Positions 11,737-24,779 of a DNA stretch of 64,000 nucleotides are shown here, piece by piece. Each line of letters starts with the position of its first letter. Position 1 is the first letter of the stretch. Location: NCBI GenBank assembly GCA_964017155.1, contig OZ024856.1:15200740-15264739 (forward strand), written 5' to 3'. A program made the position numbers and the translations under genes. Below the pieces are notes generated by a model, which saw nothing but the letters and a program-made list of their open reading frames with translations, did no database searches and was not told where the DNA came from. This stretch comes from Oasisia sp. SBJ-2009 (Eukaryota; Annelida; Polychaeta; Sabellida; Siboglinidae).

Positions 11737-12000
11737 GCCAAGGCCACAAACACTATGGTTCTCGGAGCTAAGGAAAATTTGGATAGGGTAATATTTTATT
11801 TAGGTTTGTTATTAATATTACATACCCGGTACATCATATATAAAGGTTTTTTAAATGTATATACACTGTATATATATGTATATAAAAAATAAGTTATAAA
11901 TGATGTACCGGGTATGTAATATTAATAACAAACCTAAATAAAACATTAGCCTATCCAAATTTTCCTTAATTCCATGAATCATAGTGTTTGTGGCCTTGGC
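11737..12000. repeat. 264-bp hairpin with 107-bp inverted arms
   Basis: The left arm (11737-11843) and right arm (11894-12000) are reverse complements with 8 mismatches in 107 bases by hand alignment (about 92%). They are separated by a 50-base AT-rich loop. The arms begin GCCAAGGCCACAAACACTAT and end next to the loop with GTACCGGGTATGTAAT on the right arm. The structure fits a foldback MITE, or a locus giving a long RNA hairpin if transcribed with BCL11. No target-site duplication was visible. Confidence 0.9.
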
Positions 12001-13576
12001 CTAGTTGACAACCTTGCGTAGGAGTGTGTCATTCAGTCACATTCTGCCGACTGCTTCTTTCGTTCTGTTTTCTCCCCTTGAAATTTATAAATTAATCACT
12101 GCTCCCTGGATCTTGGTCCAGATAGTAGAGTAGATTATTAAACCTACGAGTGCTTCGTATCAATATTAAAATTATATTTTCGACAAAAAACAGCTTCCTG
12201 CTTACGCTGAAATTCGGTGCTATTAAACGGGCCGTATTCTGTTATTGACAGCCACTGAAAACAATGCATCGGTTAGCGGGGAAAAAAAGAACATTAATGA
12301 CATCATTAAAATGTTGCCTGAGAAATGCAAATCATTTTCCAGCCTGCTTGATTTTCGTGGAAACGGTTGGGAATTGTAATTATTGTGGCATGTTTTATCA
12401 GTGTTTCATTTTTTGACGCCAATGTAAGGTTAGTTGCACGGTATTGGGTACGTCAGTTGCTTCAAACAACATTCCCAGGAGGTTTAGACAAAATAGAAAA
12501 TTTTGAAAAGGCACTGTTTTAACGCCCTTGTTATATTGGCTGAATTATACACGTTAAGCGATTTATGAACGGATTGATTACATTTTGTTTACCACTTTTT
12601 GCGTGTTATGACAATTCCTGTTTGGGGAATCTGGGTAGAAAACTTGTTAATTCATATTACGCCACCCGCAATATTAAAAAAAGGAGTGTTTGAGCTGTTG
12701 TTTTTTCGACAAGGATCAGTATCGCTTTGCGTTGAAAGAATGTTACATTATAATCAAAGACACTGGTTTTAATTGGGTGAAAGTGAGGTAGAGATAATTG
12801 GGTTCGTATTAAGGAACTATATATGGCAGATTAAAAATTAACCAATCAGAAGCTAAATGTTTGCTATGAAATAGACAGGGCAGTGTAAGAAAAAATGCAT
12901 GCTATATTAAACGTAGGTGTAAGTTTGTGTCTAAGTAGAACTGAGTCACTCTGTAGGTGTACAGGTAAGTGTAAAAATGTCATGTTCTTAAGACAATGCT
13001 GCTGTAAATTTTTTAAACGTGTCCAACAAGTCACATGAGAACATTACCAGGTAAAAAGATTGCGTGTGTAGTGAAATGAAATGTGTAGTGAAGACCCTGC
13101 TTCAAGACAAAGCTCGTTTCTCACCTTTAGTGTATATAATTTTGTCAACGTTGATAACTAGCAGACGTTTATTGCAACGACTGGCACAGGTTTATAGCTG
13201 GACTTACATAACAGTTCGCCTTCTGAAAGCCCCTCTCACACCCCAGTGTCTGGTGTCTACCCCCTGGGGGGTGACATATGGGGGTAGGGGCAACTGCATG
13301 ATACCCTGGACACCGCCAGACAGTGAGGCATTAGGGTTTGGGATTGGTGATTTCTTTGTGTGGGGGAGAGGGTGGGGTTTGGTTCGTCTGGGAGCAAGGG
13401 TGAGAGTGTGTTGGGACAACATGACAGCTGAGGGATGGGTTGTTTGGGTGGAGGGGTGTCGGGGAAACATCCGGGGCGATTAGGGTTTGTGGGTCCACTG
13501 TGTTGTGTCTGTGGTGAGTGAGGGTAACGTAAAATTGGACAGGTCCTCGTGGCATTGTCAGTTCAGTTGTGGCTGC

Positions 13577-13978
13577 ATGGTCCTGGTCCTGGTCCTGGTC
13601 CTGGTTGTGGTCCCTTCAGGTCTGCCCTTGGTCCTTTCAGTCTTTACTTGATTACTCTTTACTTTTACTATTTACTTTGATTACACGCTACTTTTAATCT
13701 TAACTCGATTACTCTTTACTTTTACTCTTAACTCGATTACTCGTTACTTTTATTCTTTACTTGATTACTCTTTATTTTAATTCTTTACTTGATTACTCTT
13801 TAGTTTTACTCTTAACTCGATTACTGTACTTTTATTCTTTACTTGATTACTCTACTTTTACTCTACTTGATTACTCTTTACTTTTACTCTACTTAATTAC
13901 TCTTTAGTTTTACTCTACTTAATTACTCTTTAGTTTTACTCTTTACTTAATTACTCTTTAGTTTTACTCAGCTTTCAC
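13577..13978. repeat. TGGTCC run and ~27-bp TTACTC-rich array
   Basis: A short (TGGTCC)n tract at about 13577-13606 is followed from about 13630 by a diverged array in which GATTACTCTTTACTTTTACT recurs about a dozen times with variable length. Every unit is strongly T/C-biased on the + strand. No coding potential is seen. Confidence 0.8.
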
Positions 13979-14768
13979 CCCTTGTTCTATTAGCTTCAAG
14001 ATCCTCCAGTGCGTTTCGGCACCAATCTATTCAGGACCATTGGCTTTGAGACGTGTTCCGTGTGGGGACTGGCATTGGTCCTTTGTGTCCACGGTCTCAT
14101 CCCTGATCCCGCGGCCCTCGTCCTTTGAGCAGGTGGTGGACAAACTCAACACAACAACGTGACGTCTCTGTACTCGGGCAACAGTCACAGCTGGTCATCT
14201 TTGTTCAGTTTCTAAAGCATTCTGACAAGTTTGCTGGTGTCACCAGAAATCCATTGGACAGAAAGACAGGTTGTTGGCGACCAGCTGTCTGTCAGGATCA
14301 CGTCATTCTTATGGTGTATGACTCCGTTCCGAAGACAGCAGGTCTCTCTGTGACTGTGTAGGGAGATTTATACATGTTGATTAAAGGGGGCTAAGTGTCA
14401 AGTTGGCTCGGCTGTTCATGTTTTGACTCGAAATTTTTATGATTTGTCACATAGCTCCCACAAACATGTGACTTGGTACATCTGAGAACCTGAAAAAAGG
14501 ACCGAGTTTTATTTTATCATGTCACTTCACCGAAGAGCCGGTGATGTGAGGTGTGGCAGTTCAGTTGTTGGGTCACCAGATTGTCACTCAAAAGACACTA
14601 ATAGCCTTTACATTTCAGTGTCTTCGTTACATCTTCGTGTCCATGTCAGTGGAAGGAAAAAAATCCGGGAAATGGAAAAAACATGTCAGTGGTGGACTCG
14701 GCCGAAGGTTTTGATCTGCAGAAGCCGACACGACACTCGGCCTGCATTAGTGGCTGTCAGAACACTTA

Positions 14769-14935
14769 GTGAGGTAATAGAGGACGCACTATGAGCACCT
14801 CGTGAGGTAATAGAGGACGCACTATGAGCACCTCGTGAGGTAATAGAGGACGCACTATGAGCACCTCGTGAGGTAATAGAGGACACACCATGAACACCTC
14901 GTGAGGTAATACAGGACACACCATGAGCACCTTGT
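14769..14935. repeat. 33-bp tandem repeat, five copies, with a palindromic joint
   Basis: Five units of 33 bp are built around GAGGTAATAGAGGACGCACT and ATGAGCACCTCGT. Each junction makes the palindrome ACCTCGTGAGGT. The last units diverge (ACACACC). Open frames here on the minus strand are repeat artefacts. Confidence 0.9.
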
Positions 14936-15065
14936 CTAAGTGGCTATAGACACTGTATATGACCACGTATTATTATTACTGATATCACATGATTGATATA
15001 GTATATACGTGGTCAAATATTTACATGTTTTGGCCCGCCGGTTGCCCCGTGGACTTCTGGGAAGC

Positions 15066-15080
15066 GGGGGGGGGGGGGGG
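15066..15080 (+). repeat. G15 homopolymer
   Basis: A run of 15 G residues. It could form intramolecular G-quadruplex-like structure and is a likely site of sequencing-length error. Confidence 0.9.
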
Positions 15081-16540
15081 TCAGTGTTTATCGTTGTCGG
15101 AGTATGCCAATGCAAATGCGTCCAGACGGTTGCTGTCAGGTATCAGTTAGCACCGAATTCCGAGATGATTTTCACGTCTGCACCGGGAGGAAATAGTCGG
15201 GTTAAACATAACCTGGACCGCTGTGTCTTCAGTGCATTGGAGTCAACCCTGAGTTATCTGTTGATCCCACTACCCCGGATGAGGGTGGTTGGTTAGATTC
15301 CCCATTTCGTCTTTTCCCGCACTTCCACCGAACACGGACAAGAGACAGTCCATTCTCCATTGATCATGGGGTAGTTTTTTTTACTGCAGAAATCACTTTA
15401 TTTCCAGAAATAAATACTATTTCGTAGTAGATCTGTCTTGTAGTGAGGCGCATTAATTTTCGTTAACGACCGATTAAATGTTGTCGCCATGACACCGAGG
15501 TGTCATCACCGGTTCCTTGTCTGTCATTGCGCCCGACACAAATCTCCCTCCATTAGCGAGCTCCCGTCGAAACTGAGCAGATTTTGAAGCCGGAAATCAA
15601 CGAAATAAGCATGTTTTATCTAATAACGGTCCTGGGTGAGGTCAATTTCAGTAATAGGCAGCGAGAGTGTGATTTACCATGCCAGGAGGGAGTTGTAACG
15701 TAAGGCGGTTGTATGATGGCTATATTGGATACAGCTGTTATATTAGGTGAGGTGTTTTGCAATTTTCTCTGTACCAAATAGACCAAACGTCCGTCGTCAG
15801 TGGTCATTATTACTGTGTTATCTGCAGCTGTTCAATCCCCTCCTAGCGTCTAAGCAAGAAGGTTTGTTAGAAAGGGCGCAGTTGTCTTTCCGTAGCTTAT
15901 CTTAGCCCTCAACTCAAAGAACATTTGACAGAGATAAAAAAAAATTATTAGTTAAATAATTACAAAACAAACAGTAACGCAGTGTTTGGGAATAATAATA
16001 TTGTATTTATTAGAATCAATTTGCTATATAATAAAATAAATGTATATTATAAAATAAATAAATAAATAAATGAATGGGTAACAGGTCTATGTCTATTTAA
16101 GTTGTATAATGGAAACGTAGATATGAAATTGATACTTCTCCTTTACAGTCACCTTAGTATTGCAGTCACCAGTCAATAGTGACTCAAGACACATAGATAT
16201 AAATAGAACATGTCAGTAGAACAGTGGCCCATGTAAGATGTCACCACCACAGTCATAGGGTGGAGAGGAAAGAGGTGTATAGGGGAAAGATTAATGACCT
16301 AACTCTGTGCCAACACAGGATAGTCTGAAATGGTGTCAGACCATTGACCGGTAGGACAGTGGTCTGGACAATGTGGCTAGTATTCAGGTCACTTTCACTT
16401 TTGTTACACTGTGACAACTCCATCAATATTACATGTGTTTGTGCATATAAATTAATATTTATAATGTCTATTTAATGCATACACCCGTATACACACATGC
16501 TTGGGTGTAATTTATGTGTGTATATGTATATATATATATA

Positions 16541-17445
16541 TTCAGTTCAATAACTTTATTGTTAATAGACATTACATCGATATAAAAAGGTAGACTAGAC
16601 TATGACTAATAAATATTTACATAAAGCATTTTTGCCAATGGCGACACAGTGGTGAAATATGCAGAGTATCACTATTCATGATACTCTGTAGTATTGCATT
16701 GCCCGATCTAGCTATACACTCATAAAACTATACACGTTTTTTCTTAGTAACATTTTACATGTGGGTAAGTAAGCCTCTTGACACTGACATATAGCTCGCA
16801 CTAGAATCTCGAGGTTCATTGCATAAAAGTCTAAACACATTATTGTGTGCCACACACAGTTTTCTCATTGACTCTGCTCTATAGCAACACCACAGCTGGC
16901 ATGTATACAATGAAGTACAGTAGGATTTAAATAAAGTACATTTTACAGATTCTGTACACATGTAAAACTTTCGGATCTAGGCATTACTTTGAGCATAAAT
17001 GATCATGTATTGCCTAAATATGTTATTATTGTCACTGAGATCTTCTGTGATAATATGCCCAAGATATTTACACTTACTAACCCTTGGCAATATTTCACAA
17101 TTTAACATAAAGTTTGAAATATGTATATCTTTAAACCGTTTAGAACAAAATACCATAACGTTACTATTGGCACTATTGTATTTAATATCCCATATTCTGA
17201 ACACACAGATAATATGATATAAATAACATCGATAAACCCATAGATGAAGGAGCCATAAGCACTAAATCGTCAGCATACATTAAATGGTTAATTAACGAGG
17301 TACCTAATATACATCCAGCATTTACATTATTTCAGTTTCTACTGAGACCGTGTAAACACAAAAATGAAAATGAGACAGAATTCCTTCTTGACGCACTCCA
17401 TATGCATAATTATGTACAATATTAACCCTGTCAAATGCAGAACTG
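16541..17445 (-). mobile_element. Degenerate non-LTR retrotransposon, RT C-terminal part
   Basis: Read on the minus strand, broken frames give in order a GxxxGILS-type block, MYADDLVLMAPSS (the RT catalytic YADD box, about 17240-17285), KCKYLGHIITEDLSDN, and VKCTLF...LYTCQLW with AHNNVFRLL. This order is typical of the RT and C-terminal region of a non-LTR family distinct from the CR1 copies in this window. Stops and frameshifts separate the blocks. The 3' end reads CAATAAAGTTATTGAAC on the minus strand near 16545. Confidence 0.8.
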
Positions 17446-18529
17446 GACCAGATTAAAACAAAACATTCCTGCCCGACACCTGACCAGGACAAGGTATCGT
17501 TCGTTCATGTCATTATGTTCGATGACAACCTGTCGGTAGCTCTGGTATTTGTCACAGTTATCACGCAATCTAAACATCTCAATCATGAGTGTGTTTCCCA
17601 GTGCTCCATTGGCCAGTCGTCACGAGACCAATCAGTCTTGTGTATGACAGCAATCAGCTCGCTGGTCTAATTGGGGACACTGGGCAGAGGGGAGTAAGAG
17701 ACTTACTGGGACTGTCGGATTAAGGCTAACAGTGGGGGAGGGAGAGGGAAGGGGGGAGTGTGAGTCATTGATGAAGGATTGAGGTCCCCTACGGGAGTCT
17801 AAAGAGTCCAGTCGGATTGGCTGCTTCAAAGGGTTTTGCTTGTAGCTGTAAAAAAATCGAGAGCGTTATGTCATGGAAAGGAATGTGTTTGTGTGTGGGA
17901 CTATGGTTGTCAAGGTTGAGTGATGCATGGTGTACGTGTGTAAGATATGATGTCATGTGTGTACACACACGTGTGTTTACACTAAACACAGATTCGTGTA
18001 TGATTAAAACACATGCGTGCTTATTCATGCGACTGCGTGCAGATAGACAATTTTAGATGCTAATAAAAGCGTATCATGTTTATGTGATATAGAGATACAA
18101 ACCATTCATTCACACAATGACACATTCCGTCCATCCCTCCCTCCTTCCCTCAGAAATTGTAAAATATATAATCAAAGCGTATCGAATCGATATGAAGATT
18201 GCCGGTATAGCCAGCCAGACCAGTAGTTTGTGTGTGTGAAATGACAGTGTTTCGCTGGACATGGGTGGATTGGGTGTGGCGCTGTGGCGTTGCTTGGAAC
18301 CCGTTCTGGTTTGGTGGGTTGGCGCCAGCACGTTGAGTCAGTGCTTCACCTGCGTGGGGACAGTGGGCACATTGTCTGATAGCTGCCCACCTCGGCTTCT
18401 CAGCGGCTTTGTCAGCGACACAAGTACCTGTTTTGCAAGTGGCTGTTACGTACAGGTGTTAGTTTAGATGAATGGCACAGGTCAACGCATTATGTAAACC
18501 TCGGAAGGCGTAATAAATGGGTGGCCATT

Positions 18530-18870
18530 TTTTTCCCATCGAAAGGCGGTCGGTGGCCACTGGCCTGGCGTACCAGCTGACGCGTTCTGACCAATCGCGG
18601 GCGGCCACGCGCATCCGGCCGGTTCAAACGCCTGCCGCGGATCCCCACCAGAGGGAGTGGCGAGCACGCCCGTACGGCACGGCGTAAAATCGATAGTTGC
18701 TGCCTTGACGGCTGATGCGGGTGACCTTAAAAATCGTTAAAAAACTACGTGTACGTGCGCACGAGTGGGCGTGAAAGGTCAGCGTGGCGCAACGTGTAAT
18801 GTCGGGTGTACAGGGAGCCGCCGACCCGCGGCCGCGCCTAAATAGCGGGCCTGGACCTCGAGTGATGGGC
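18530..18870. promoter_or_regulatory. CpG-rich islet in the BCL11 intron
   Basis: This stretch is markedly richer in CG than its neighbours (GACGCGTTCTGACCAATCGC, GCCGCGGATCC, CCGCGGCCGCGC). It contains a CCAAT-type GACCAATCGC. It directly precedes the duplicated block at 18981. It may be an internal promoter or enhancer; no transcript start can be assigned. Confidence 0.3.
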
Positions 18871-18980
18871 CACAGATCAATCTTGCGCGCTTTTATTGTA
18901 CCGACATCGCGATGGTGCAATTTGATAATATAAGCATCGATAGTTCTTGTAAACACTAGATTTATCACGACACGCAACTT

Positions 18981-19528
18981 GTCTTTGTCAGCCAGCGTCG
19001 TCCGCCATTGCTGAACGTAGTAGGGCGGGCGGATGACACCCATTGGTCAGTTTGCTGTTGTCGCCTCGAAACCGTTGATTAACGATCCTCGGCTCGGTGG
19101 CGTTGAATAAATATTTCCATAATATCGGTGTGTAATCAATGGGTAGTGATAACACGCTGCGATTGGGAACTAAGTGCGGTTTGACGTCTGCGCTGATAAA
19201 AACGTATTGCGCCATAGGGACTACTTTCTCTCCGATTTTGCGGCGTGGGCTACTTTCGCTGCGCAGAAAAAATGGGGCGATGCAGAATAAATAATTTGTT
19301 AAGGTTTCCACGTATATAGTTCGTTTTTTAATCGAACAGGTATATTCGATGAGATCGGCCTACTAAATTATATATCCTTTACCCAGTTAGTGGGGCGATT
19401 CACATGACCTGGATACGATGTGTATTAGTACATGAGCGAAAGTGGGGCCGGTACAACCGTTGGAAACGAGTGCAAAAAAGCCAGCGTCGTTAAATAAGAA
19501 TATAAAACGCATTTTATCATTGCAGAAA
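18981..19528 (+). repeat. Duplicated ~547-bp intronic block, copy 1
   Basis: This block aligns end to end, in the same orientation, with 33431-33975. Similarity is patchy, roughly two-thirds identical by eye, with perfectly kept islands: GTCTTTGTCA, CCGCCATTG, CTGCGCTGATAAAAA, TTTTTTAATCGAACAG, CTACTAAATTATATAT, GGGCGATTCACATGACC and AAACGAGTGCAAAAAAGCC. It has no coding frame. It is either an old dispersed repeat or a duplicated regulatory element. Confidence 0.85.
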
Positions 19529-19866
19529 TCCGTCTTCCCTGTCACGTTAGTTACCCCAGTTATTTACAGGACACACAAACGTATATAAAGGTATTTTATT
19601 GTGGTAATTTCGTCGAGTCTGTCTCCGTTCTCTACTTGAGAAAATGACACGTTTTATGTTCAGTTATCATCGCTCTAATACGTGTCACCTTCCTTGAGAA
19701 ATCCAGTCACGTAAATGAATTGTTTATAGATCTTGACCATTAAAAGTAATTATTACCGATTGTTAGCATATTTTCTTTTTGAAACAATCTGACTGTTATA
19801 TTCGTTCTTTGTTAGAATTACTTTTTGCAGCAAATTTTTGCAAAGGTTGTAGTAGATTTAGCAAAA

Positions 19867-20281
19867 TTTACCAAGATTGCCACCTAGAGATTCAACTCTA
19901 GATGGCAGGTGGACTAGGAAGCCCTTTGGCTTATCGAGAGTCCAACCTATTTATCTGAGTATATCCCGCCTGTCTTAGATATATGTTGATTTAATTTTTA
20001 AATATATTAACACTACTAGCAGCTACACAATCAGCTGATAATCTGTTCCATTCGTTTACTGTTCTTTGTAAAAATGAACATTTTCTAATATCTAGTCTAC
20101 ACTGCTTCTTTGCTAATGTAACTCCATGTCCTCTAGTCCTTCTCTCTTCCTTGACTGAGAAAAAGATACTTCTGTCAATATTTTCATACCCATTTGAAAA
20201 TAGTAATAATTTATCTGACCAATTTGTCTCAGTTTCTTCATTTGTGATCAGTCTCGTCGTGTCTCTCGTTGACAATGGATG
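19867..20281 (-). mobile_element. 5'-truncated CR1-like LINE fragment, copy B
   Basis: The minus strand keeps about 94 open codons of RT C-terminus (ERRTRGHGVTLAKKQCRLDI, then TVNEWNRLSADCVAASSVN), followed by the same 3' UTR as the 7866-8250 copy. It is better preserved than that copy. Both derive from one family, related to but distinct from the intact CR1 element at 51-55 kb. Confidence 0.85.
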
Positions 20282-20950
20282 CTCCCTCAGCCTGATGAAT
20301 AAATAACCTCCATGTTGGATGCCAACATACCACCAGAATAGCCCTGGATAAAAAGAAATAGATGTTGAATATTTGATCTCATTTCAAGCCTTTCGTGTAA
20401 TGCAGTTACTACAGCACAATGTAGCCATCCTGTTGGTACTAACTGGACTTTTCGCTGGATAATTACGCTTTTTATGTACAGGTATCTGCAGTTACTAATG
20501 AAATGTTAATGGCAAAAAATGCAGAACATGGACATTTTGTTCTAGCTCGCTCTGGGACAATACAGTGAAATTCTATCTTTGCAGGGGCAGTTATTAGACT
20601 GTTATACACTTGTTCGTTGGTGCTACAACCACGCCACGTGTGCGAGCAGTTCTATGGGACGCTGTCCGTCCGTCTGTCAAGGTGACAGACACATGGCGTG
20701 TCACTGGCCAGGGCCACGCAGCAATGAAAAGCAATTTCTGCACTCACTCTCACTAAAGAGCCTAATTTTGAAATTCCTATCTAAATTGGATCTGCTGATA
20801 TTATCCAGTGTGTTCAGCGTCTGGCAGCGCGGGATGTTCTGTTAGGAAGTCTTTGAGTCGTGTGTGTCATGCTCCACCCTACATCTGATCACCTGGGTAT
20901 TGATGGCCCCAGAGAGGGTTCTAGTGAATTGTCTCCTCGTCTAAACGGTT

Positions 20951-21152
20951 GACCACCCAATAGCTAATATGTTAAATCCACAGTGTCGTTTTCTGTTGAA
21001 TTATCTTATTTGGTTAAAATTGAGCTAGATTTCAAGTGTAATATAGTGTATAATACATTTGATTCAAACGAACATTCAGTTGAATAATACAGGCAGTTGA
21101 CCCAATAGGTAATAATATGTTATATCCACAGCATCGTTTTCTGTTGAATTAT
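20951..21152. repeat. Local direct repeat of about 57 bp
   Basis: The segment around 20951-21007 (ending CGTTTTCTGTTGAATTATC) recurs with few changes at about 21098-21152. AGTTGAAYAATACAGG also occurs twice, near 21078 and 21159. It looks like a small tandem duplication. Confidence 0.7.
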
Positions 21153-22810
21153 CGTGTAGTTGAACAATACAGGTTGTATACATATACACATAAACATCTG
21201 GGAGTAATTATAATGTCATTTGAGAGGAACACACAACGGGTAAGTAGTTACTTGACTTGTGGTTACTTACTCTAACAAAATGTAACAGCAAATTAATTAT
21301 CAATGAATCGATGAATATTGCACACATCCCAAATGCTCACACATATAGAGGGTTATCACAGGCTTATAATATACATATTGTGAAATTCAGAACTATTCGG
21401 TTAAAAATGGAACCATTTAAGGGGTAGTTGATTGATGTGTCTTGCTATCTCCGTGTGTCTGTCAAGTTGGGAGTAGCCCCACTTGTGTTGTTTATTGTAC
21501 TTTTCTTACTGCACAAAGAAGTGCAGGTTTTGCTGCAAACAAAAGATGTTATTTTTAATTCTTATCTGCACACCAGCCATGCTCCCACGCAAACCGGGGT
21601 CACGTGTAGAGGGCACGGGGTGAGTGGGGTGGGGTAGATATCGCCTGACCGGATCCGTGAGTGACCCCCTCACTGAACACTATTCAAGGCGCTCGCTGGT
21701 AGTTTTTGTGCCAATAAATTGGATCGTTGAAGAGTGGTAATTGCATGAGTCATCGCGAGGCATCTGTCTTCATGACCCTGGTTATCAGGGTCTCCTTACA
21801 CGCCCGCCCCTCAGCCCACCCGCCGTATGGACATCCCTCCCTCCGCGAATTTCCCATTTAGGTACATGTTCGCTGGCTCGAGCCCACCCGAAGTCGGGCT
21901 GGCGGGCGGGCTCGAACTCAAAGTCCAAAGTGGCTATTATTATGCAAGAATCCTGTTCACTTGGCCGACCCCCTCAGACCCCCTCTGGGCTGTCATAGCC
22001 GTGGACCTTCAAAGCGACGGCGGCGGTGGCTGTGTATGCTGCTTCGCTTCGTTTCTACATTTGTAAGTAGACACACCAACAACATCAATCAATATTGCTC
22101 CGGCAACTTTTTACCACTACCTTATGCAGATGAACCGCTTGTGGCCCGGCATTTGGGTCAGTGTCCACCGCGTGGTGCACCGCGCGGTGCGGTGGTAGCG
22201 GCGGTGCGGTGGTAGCGGCGGTGCGGTGGTAGCGGCGGTGTAGTGGCGGTGGCGTAGTAGCTTCAGTAGCCGCCCTCTTGTCATCCGTAAACGCCCCCGC
22301 ACCCTGGCATTGGGACGCCACGGGGCTTACGCCGGCCGATCGATTTCTCTCGGTGCGAACTCGTCGCAGCGAGTGACGAAAACTGATTGCACGTCATTCA
22401 TGGCTATTTTTCCCCGAACATAAAACAATTATGTTCCGTGGCGTCCGCGCCGTTTCTGGGAATTCGACGGAATCCAAGCGGCGGCTCTGTGTGCGGCTTC
22501 TTGCCTTTCTTGAAATCGTATCGGAGTAGCGGCGGTGGTAGCGGAGGGGGGGAGGTAGCGGCAGTGGCGGGAGGTGTCATGTGATGTGATGTGATGGATC
22601 ATGTGACCGCCCCTGGTCAGCCACTGTTCTTACTCACGGTTCGGAACGGATCGGATCAGTTCGTGGCTGGAGGAAATAAAAACGAGAACTGACCCGTTTA
22701 TTTATGCGATGTGCGTAGTTTGGATGTGTTAATTTTTGTATGTACTTAATCCAAATGTTTACTGAAGATGAATAAATTTGCAGTTATCAGGAGTTTGAAA
22801 TCATCATTTA

Positions 22811-23258
22811 GCTGTACCAGTAGAATAGCCACTGGTCAGCTGTACCAGTAGAATAGCCACTGGTCAGCTGTACCAGTAGAATAGCCACTGGTCAGCTGTA
22901 CCAGTAGAATAGCCACTGGTCAGCTGTACCAGTAGAATAGCCACTGGTCAGCTGTACCAGTAGAATAGCCACTGGTCAGCTGTACCAGTAGAATAGCCAC
23001 TGGTCAGCTGTACCAGTAGAATAGGCACTGGTCAGCTGTACCAGTAGAATAGCCACTGGTCAGCTGTACCAGTAGAATAGCCACTGGTCAGCTGTACCAG
23101 AAGAATAGCCACTGGTCAGCTGTACCAGTAGAATAGCCACTGGTCAGCTGTACCAGAAGAATAGCCACTGGTCAGCTGTACCAGAAGAATAGCCACTGGT
23201 CAGCTGTACCAGTAGAATAGCCACTGGTCAGCTGTACCAGTAGAATAGTCACTAACCC
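22811..23258. repeat. 28-bp minisatellite, 16 copies, carrying TGGTCA and CAGCTG
   Basis: Sixteen units of exactly 28 bp, GCTGTACCAGTAGAATAGCC plus ACTGGTCA. Three units have AGAAGAAT and one has AGGCACT; the last is degenerate. Each unit has a short inverted repeat, CCAGT...ACTGG. At each junction TGGTCAGCTG overlaps TGGTCA (reverse complement TGACCA) with the E-box CAGCTG. Fifteen units keep TGGTCA. Further TGGTCA and TGACCA copies are scattered in 23340-23370. Confidence 0.97.
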
Positions 23259-24779
23259 ACAACACACCTAGCCAACAGAAGCCAGTGTCCAGTGGCTGTC
23301 CACTGCAGCCACAGTACAACATCCCATGGCCTAATTAAGGCCACTGGTCAGTCCAGCTGCAGTGACCAGACAGCTGACCCTAGCGCTGCAGCCGGAAATG
23401 TCCAAGGGTCAGTCCAGTGCAGTGACCCAAGCTGTCTGGCCATAGCTGGGTCAGTAGGGCAGTCTCAAGTGCCCAGCACAGCTGGTCAGTGTCCACTGGG
23501 CGCAGCACCAGTGGCAGTGGCGCCATCTGGTGTGGGTAGTTGGTATCACTTCTGTGGCACTCGGGTGATGTGAGTGAGTCATATGTGGCTGAATTTCATC
23601 ATCTTAAAAATGACTAAGACAGTTTCTCAGTGCCGTGCTACTTATATTCCATTGGGGGTTCAGGAACACGTTTTTAAATGCCGATATTTCTTGGATCTGT
23701 GAGGTTTTTTTTTTTTCTTCACTGATGTGTATCGATAATTAAACGTGGTGTGATCATTTTATTCAGTTAATATATGCACATTATGGGCATGCCTTAAAAA
23801 TATGCAATGTCAGGATTTTCATGACGTACGGAATAATAATGACCATTCAAATGACATGTTGCTTTCTCTGTGTTGCTTTTGTCCTAGTAGTATTTTATCC
23901 TGTGTTTTCCTGTTGCTCCCTACAACCGTGAATTAGACACAGGCGACAGGAGCTTCTTAACGAGACGGTCATTTTTTGCCAGTGTCCACTGTGGCCCATG
24001 TCACATGAGTTTTTGTGATACGCACTGGACAGTGATTTCTGGAAGCGGATCAGATCGATGGCATGCCGGGAACCAATCAATCAGCCCCACACACTGTGCT
24101 TTGAACGAAAACCACCTCACTATCAAGTTACTGTTTTCCCGGGCAGATCTCGTTAATCTACTAAATGATTTGTTGGCTAAATTCAATCAGTTCGAATGTC
24201 GGCCGTCGTTGCTTGTCCTTTGAGCGAGGTGACGCGACGTGACGCGGTGATGTCGATGTCGATGTCATCGTCGATGTCATCGGATTAATGATTGTGACTC
24301 TGGCCAGCAGAGCGAACCTGACTAATGAGAACACTCCTCATTATTAAGTACGCGGTCGTTGTTAATAAGGACACTATTGGCATTACGTGCATGTTGCGCA
24401 GAGACAGTGATGTGAGTCATGTGACTCTGTGAGTCATGTGACTCGCGTGGTAGGTTCCTTACTCATGTAAGTTAGATTGTCAGTCGGTCGGATGAGTTAT
24501 GTGGTTTTAATTAGTCGGCATCGATTTGGGCTAGTTGCGGTTAATTAAAGCCTGATGATCGTTAGCCATGATGGATTTGACCAAACGGTGGGTGTGGATG
24601 ATCACACACAGTGACTTCTGACATATAAACAAAATCGAGTAGTCTGACCAAAGGAATAAAACATGTTTCTGTATGGCTGTTTAATTGTTCAAGTCCGTCA
24701 AATCTTTCAATCTGGTCTCCCTAAGCTTAGGTTGGGTTATTTCCTTTTTTGTGTCTCTTGACACTGAGTAGAAAGAACC

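Noticed and set aside
22811..23258. CRISPR-like array of perfect 28-bp repeats
   Set aside because: The repeats are head-to-tail with no spacers, and the sequence is eukaryotic. It is a minisatellite.
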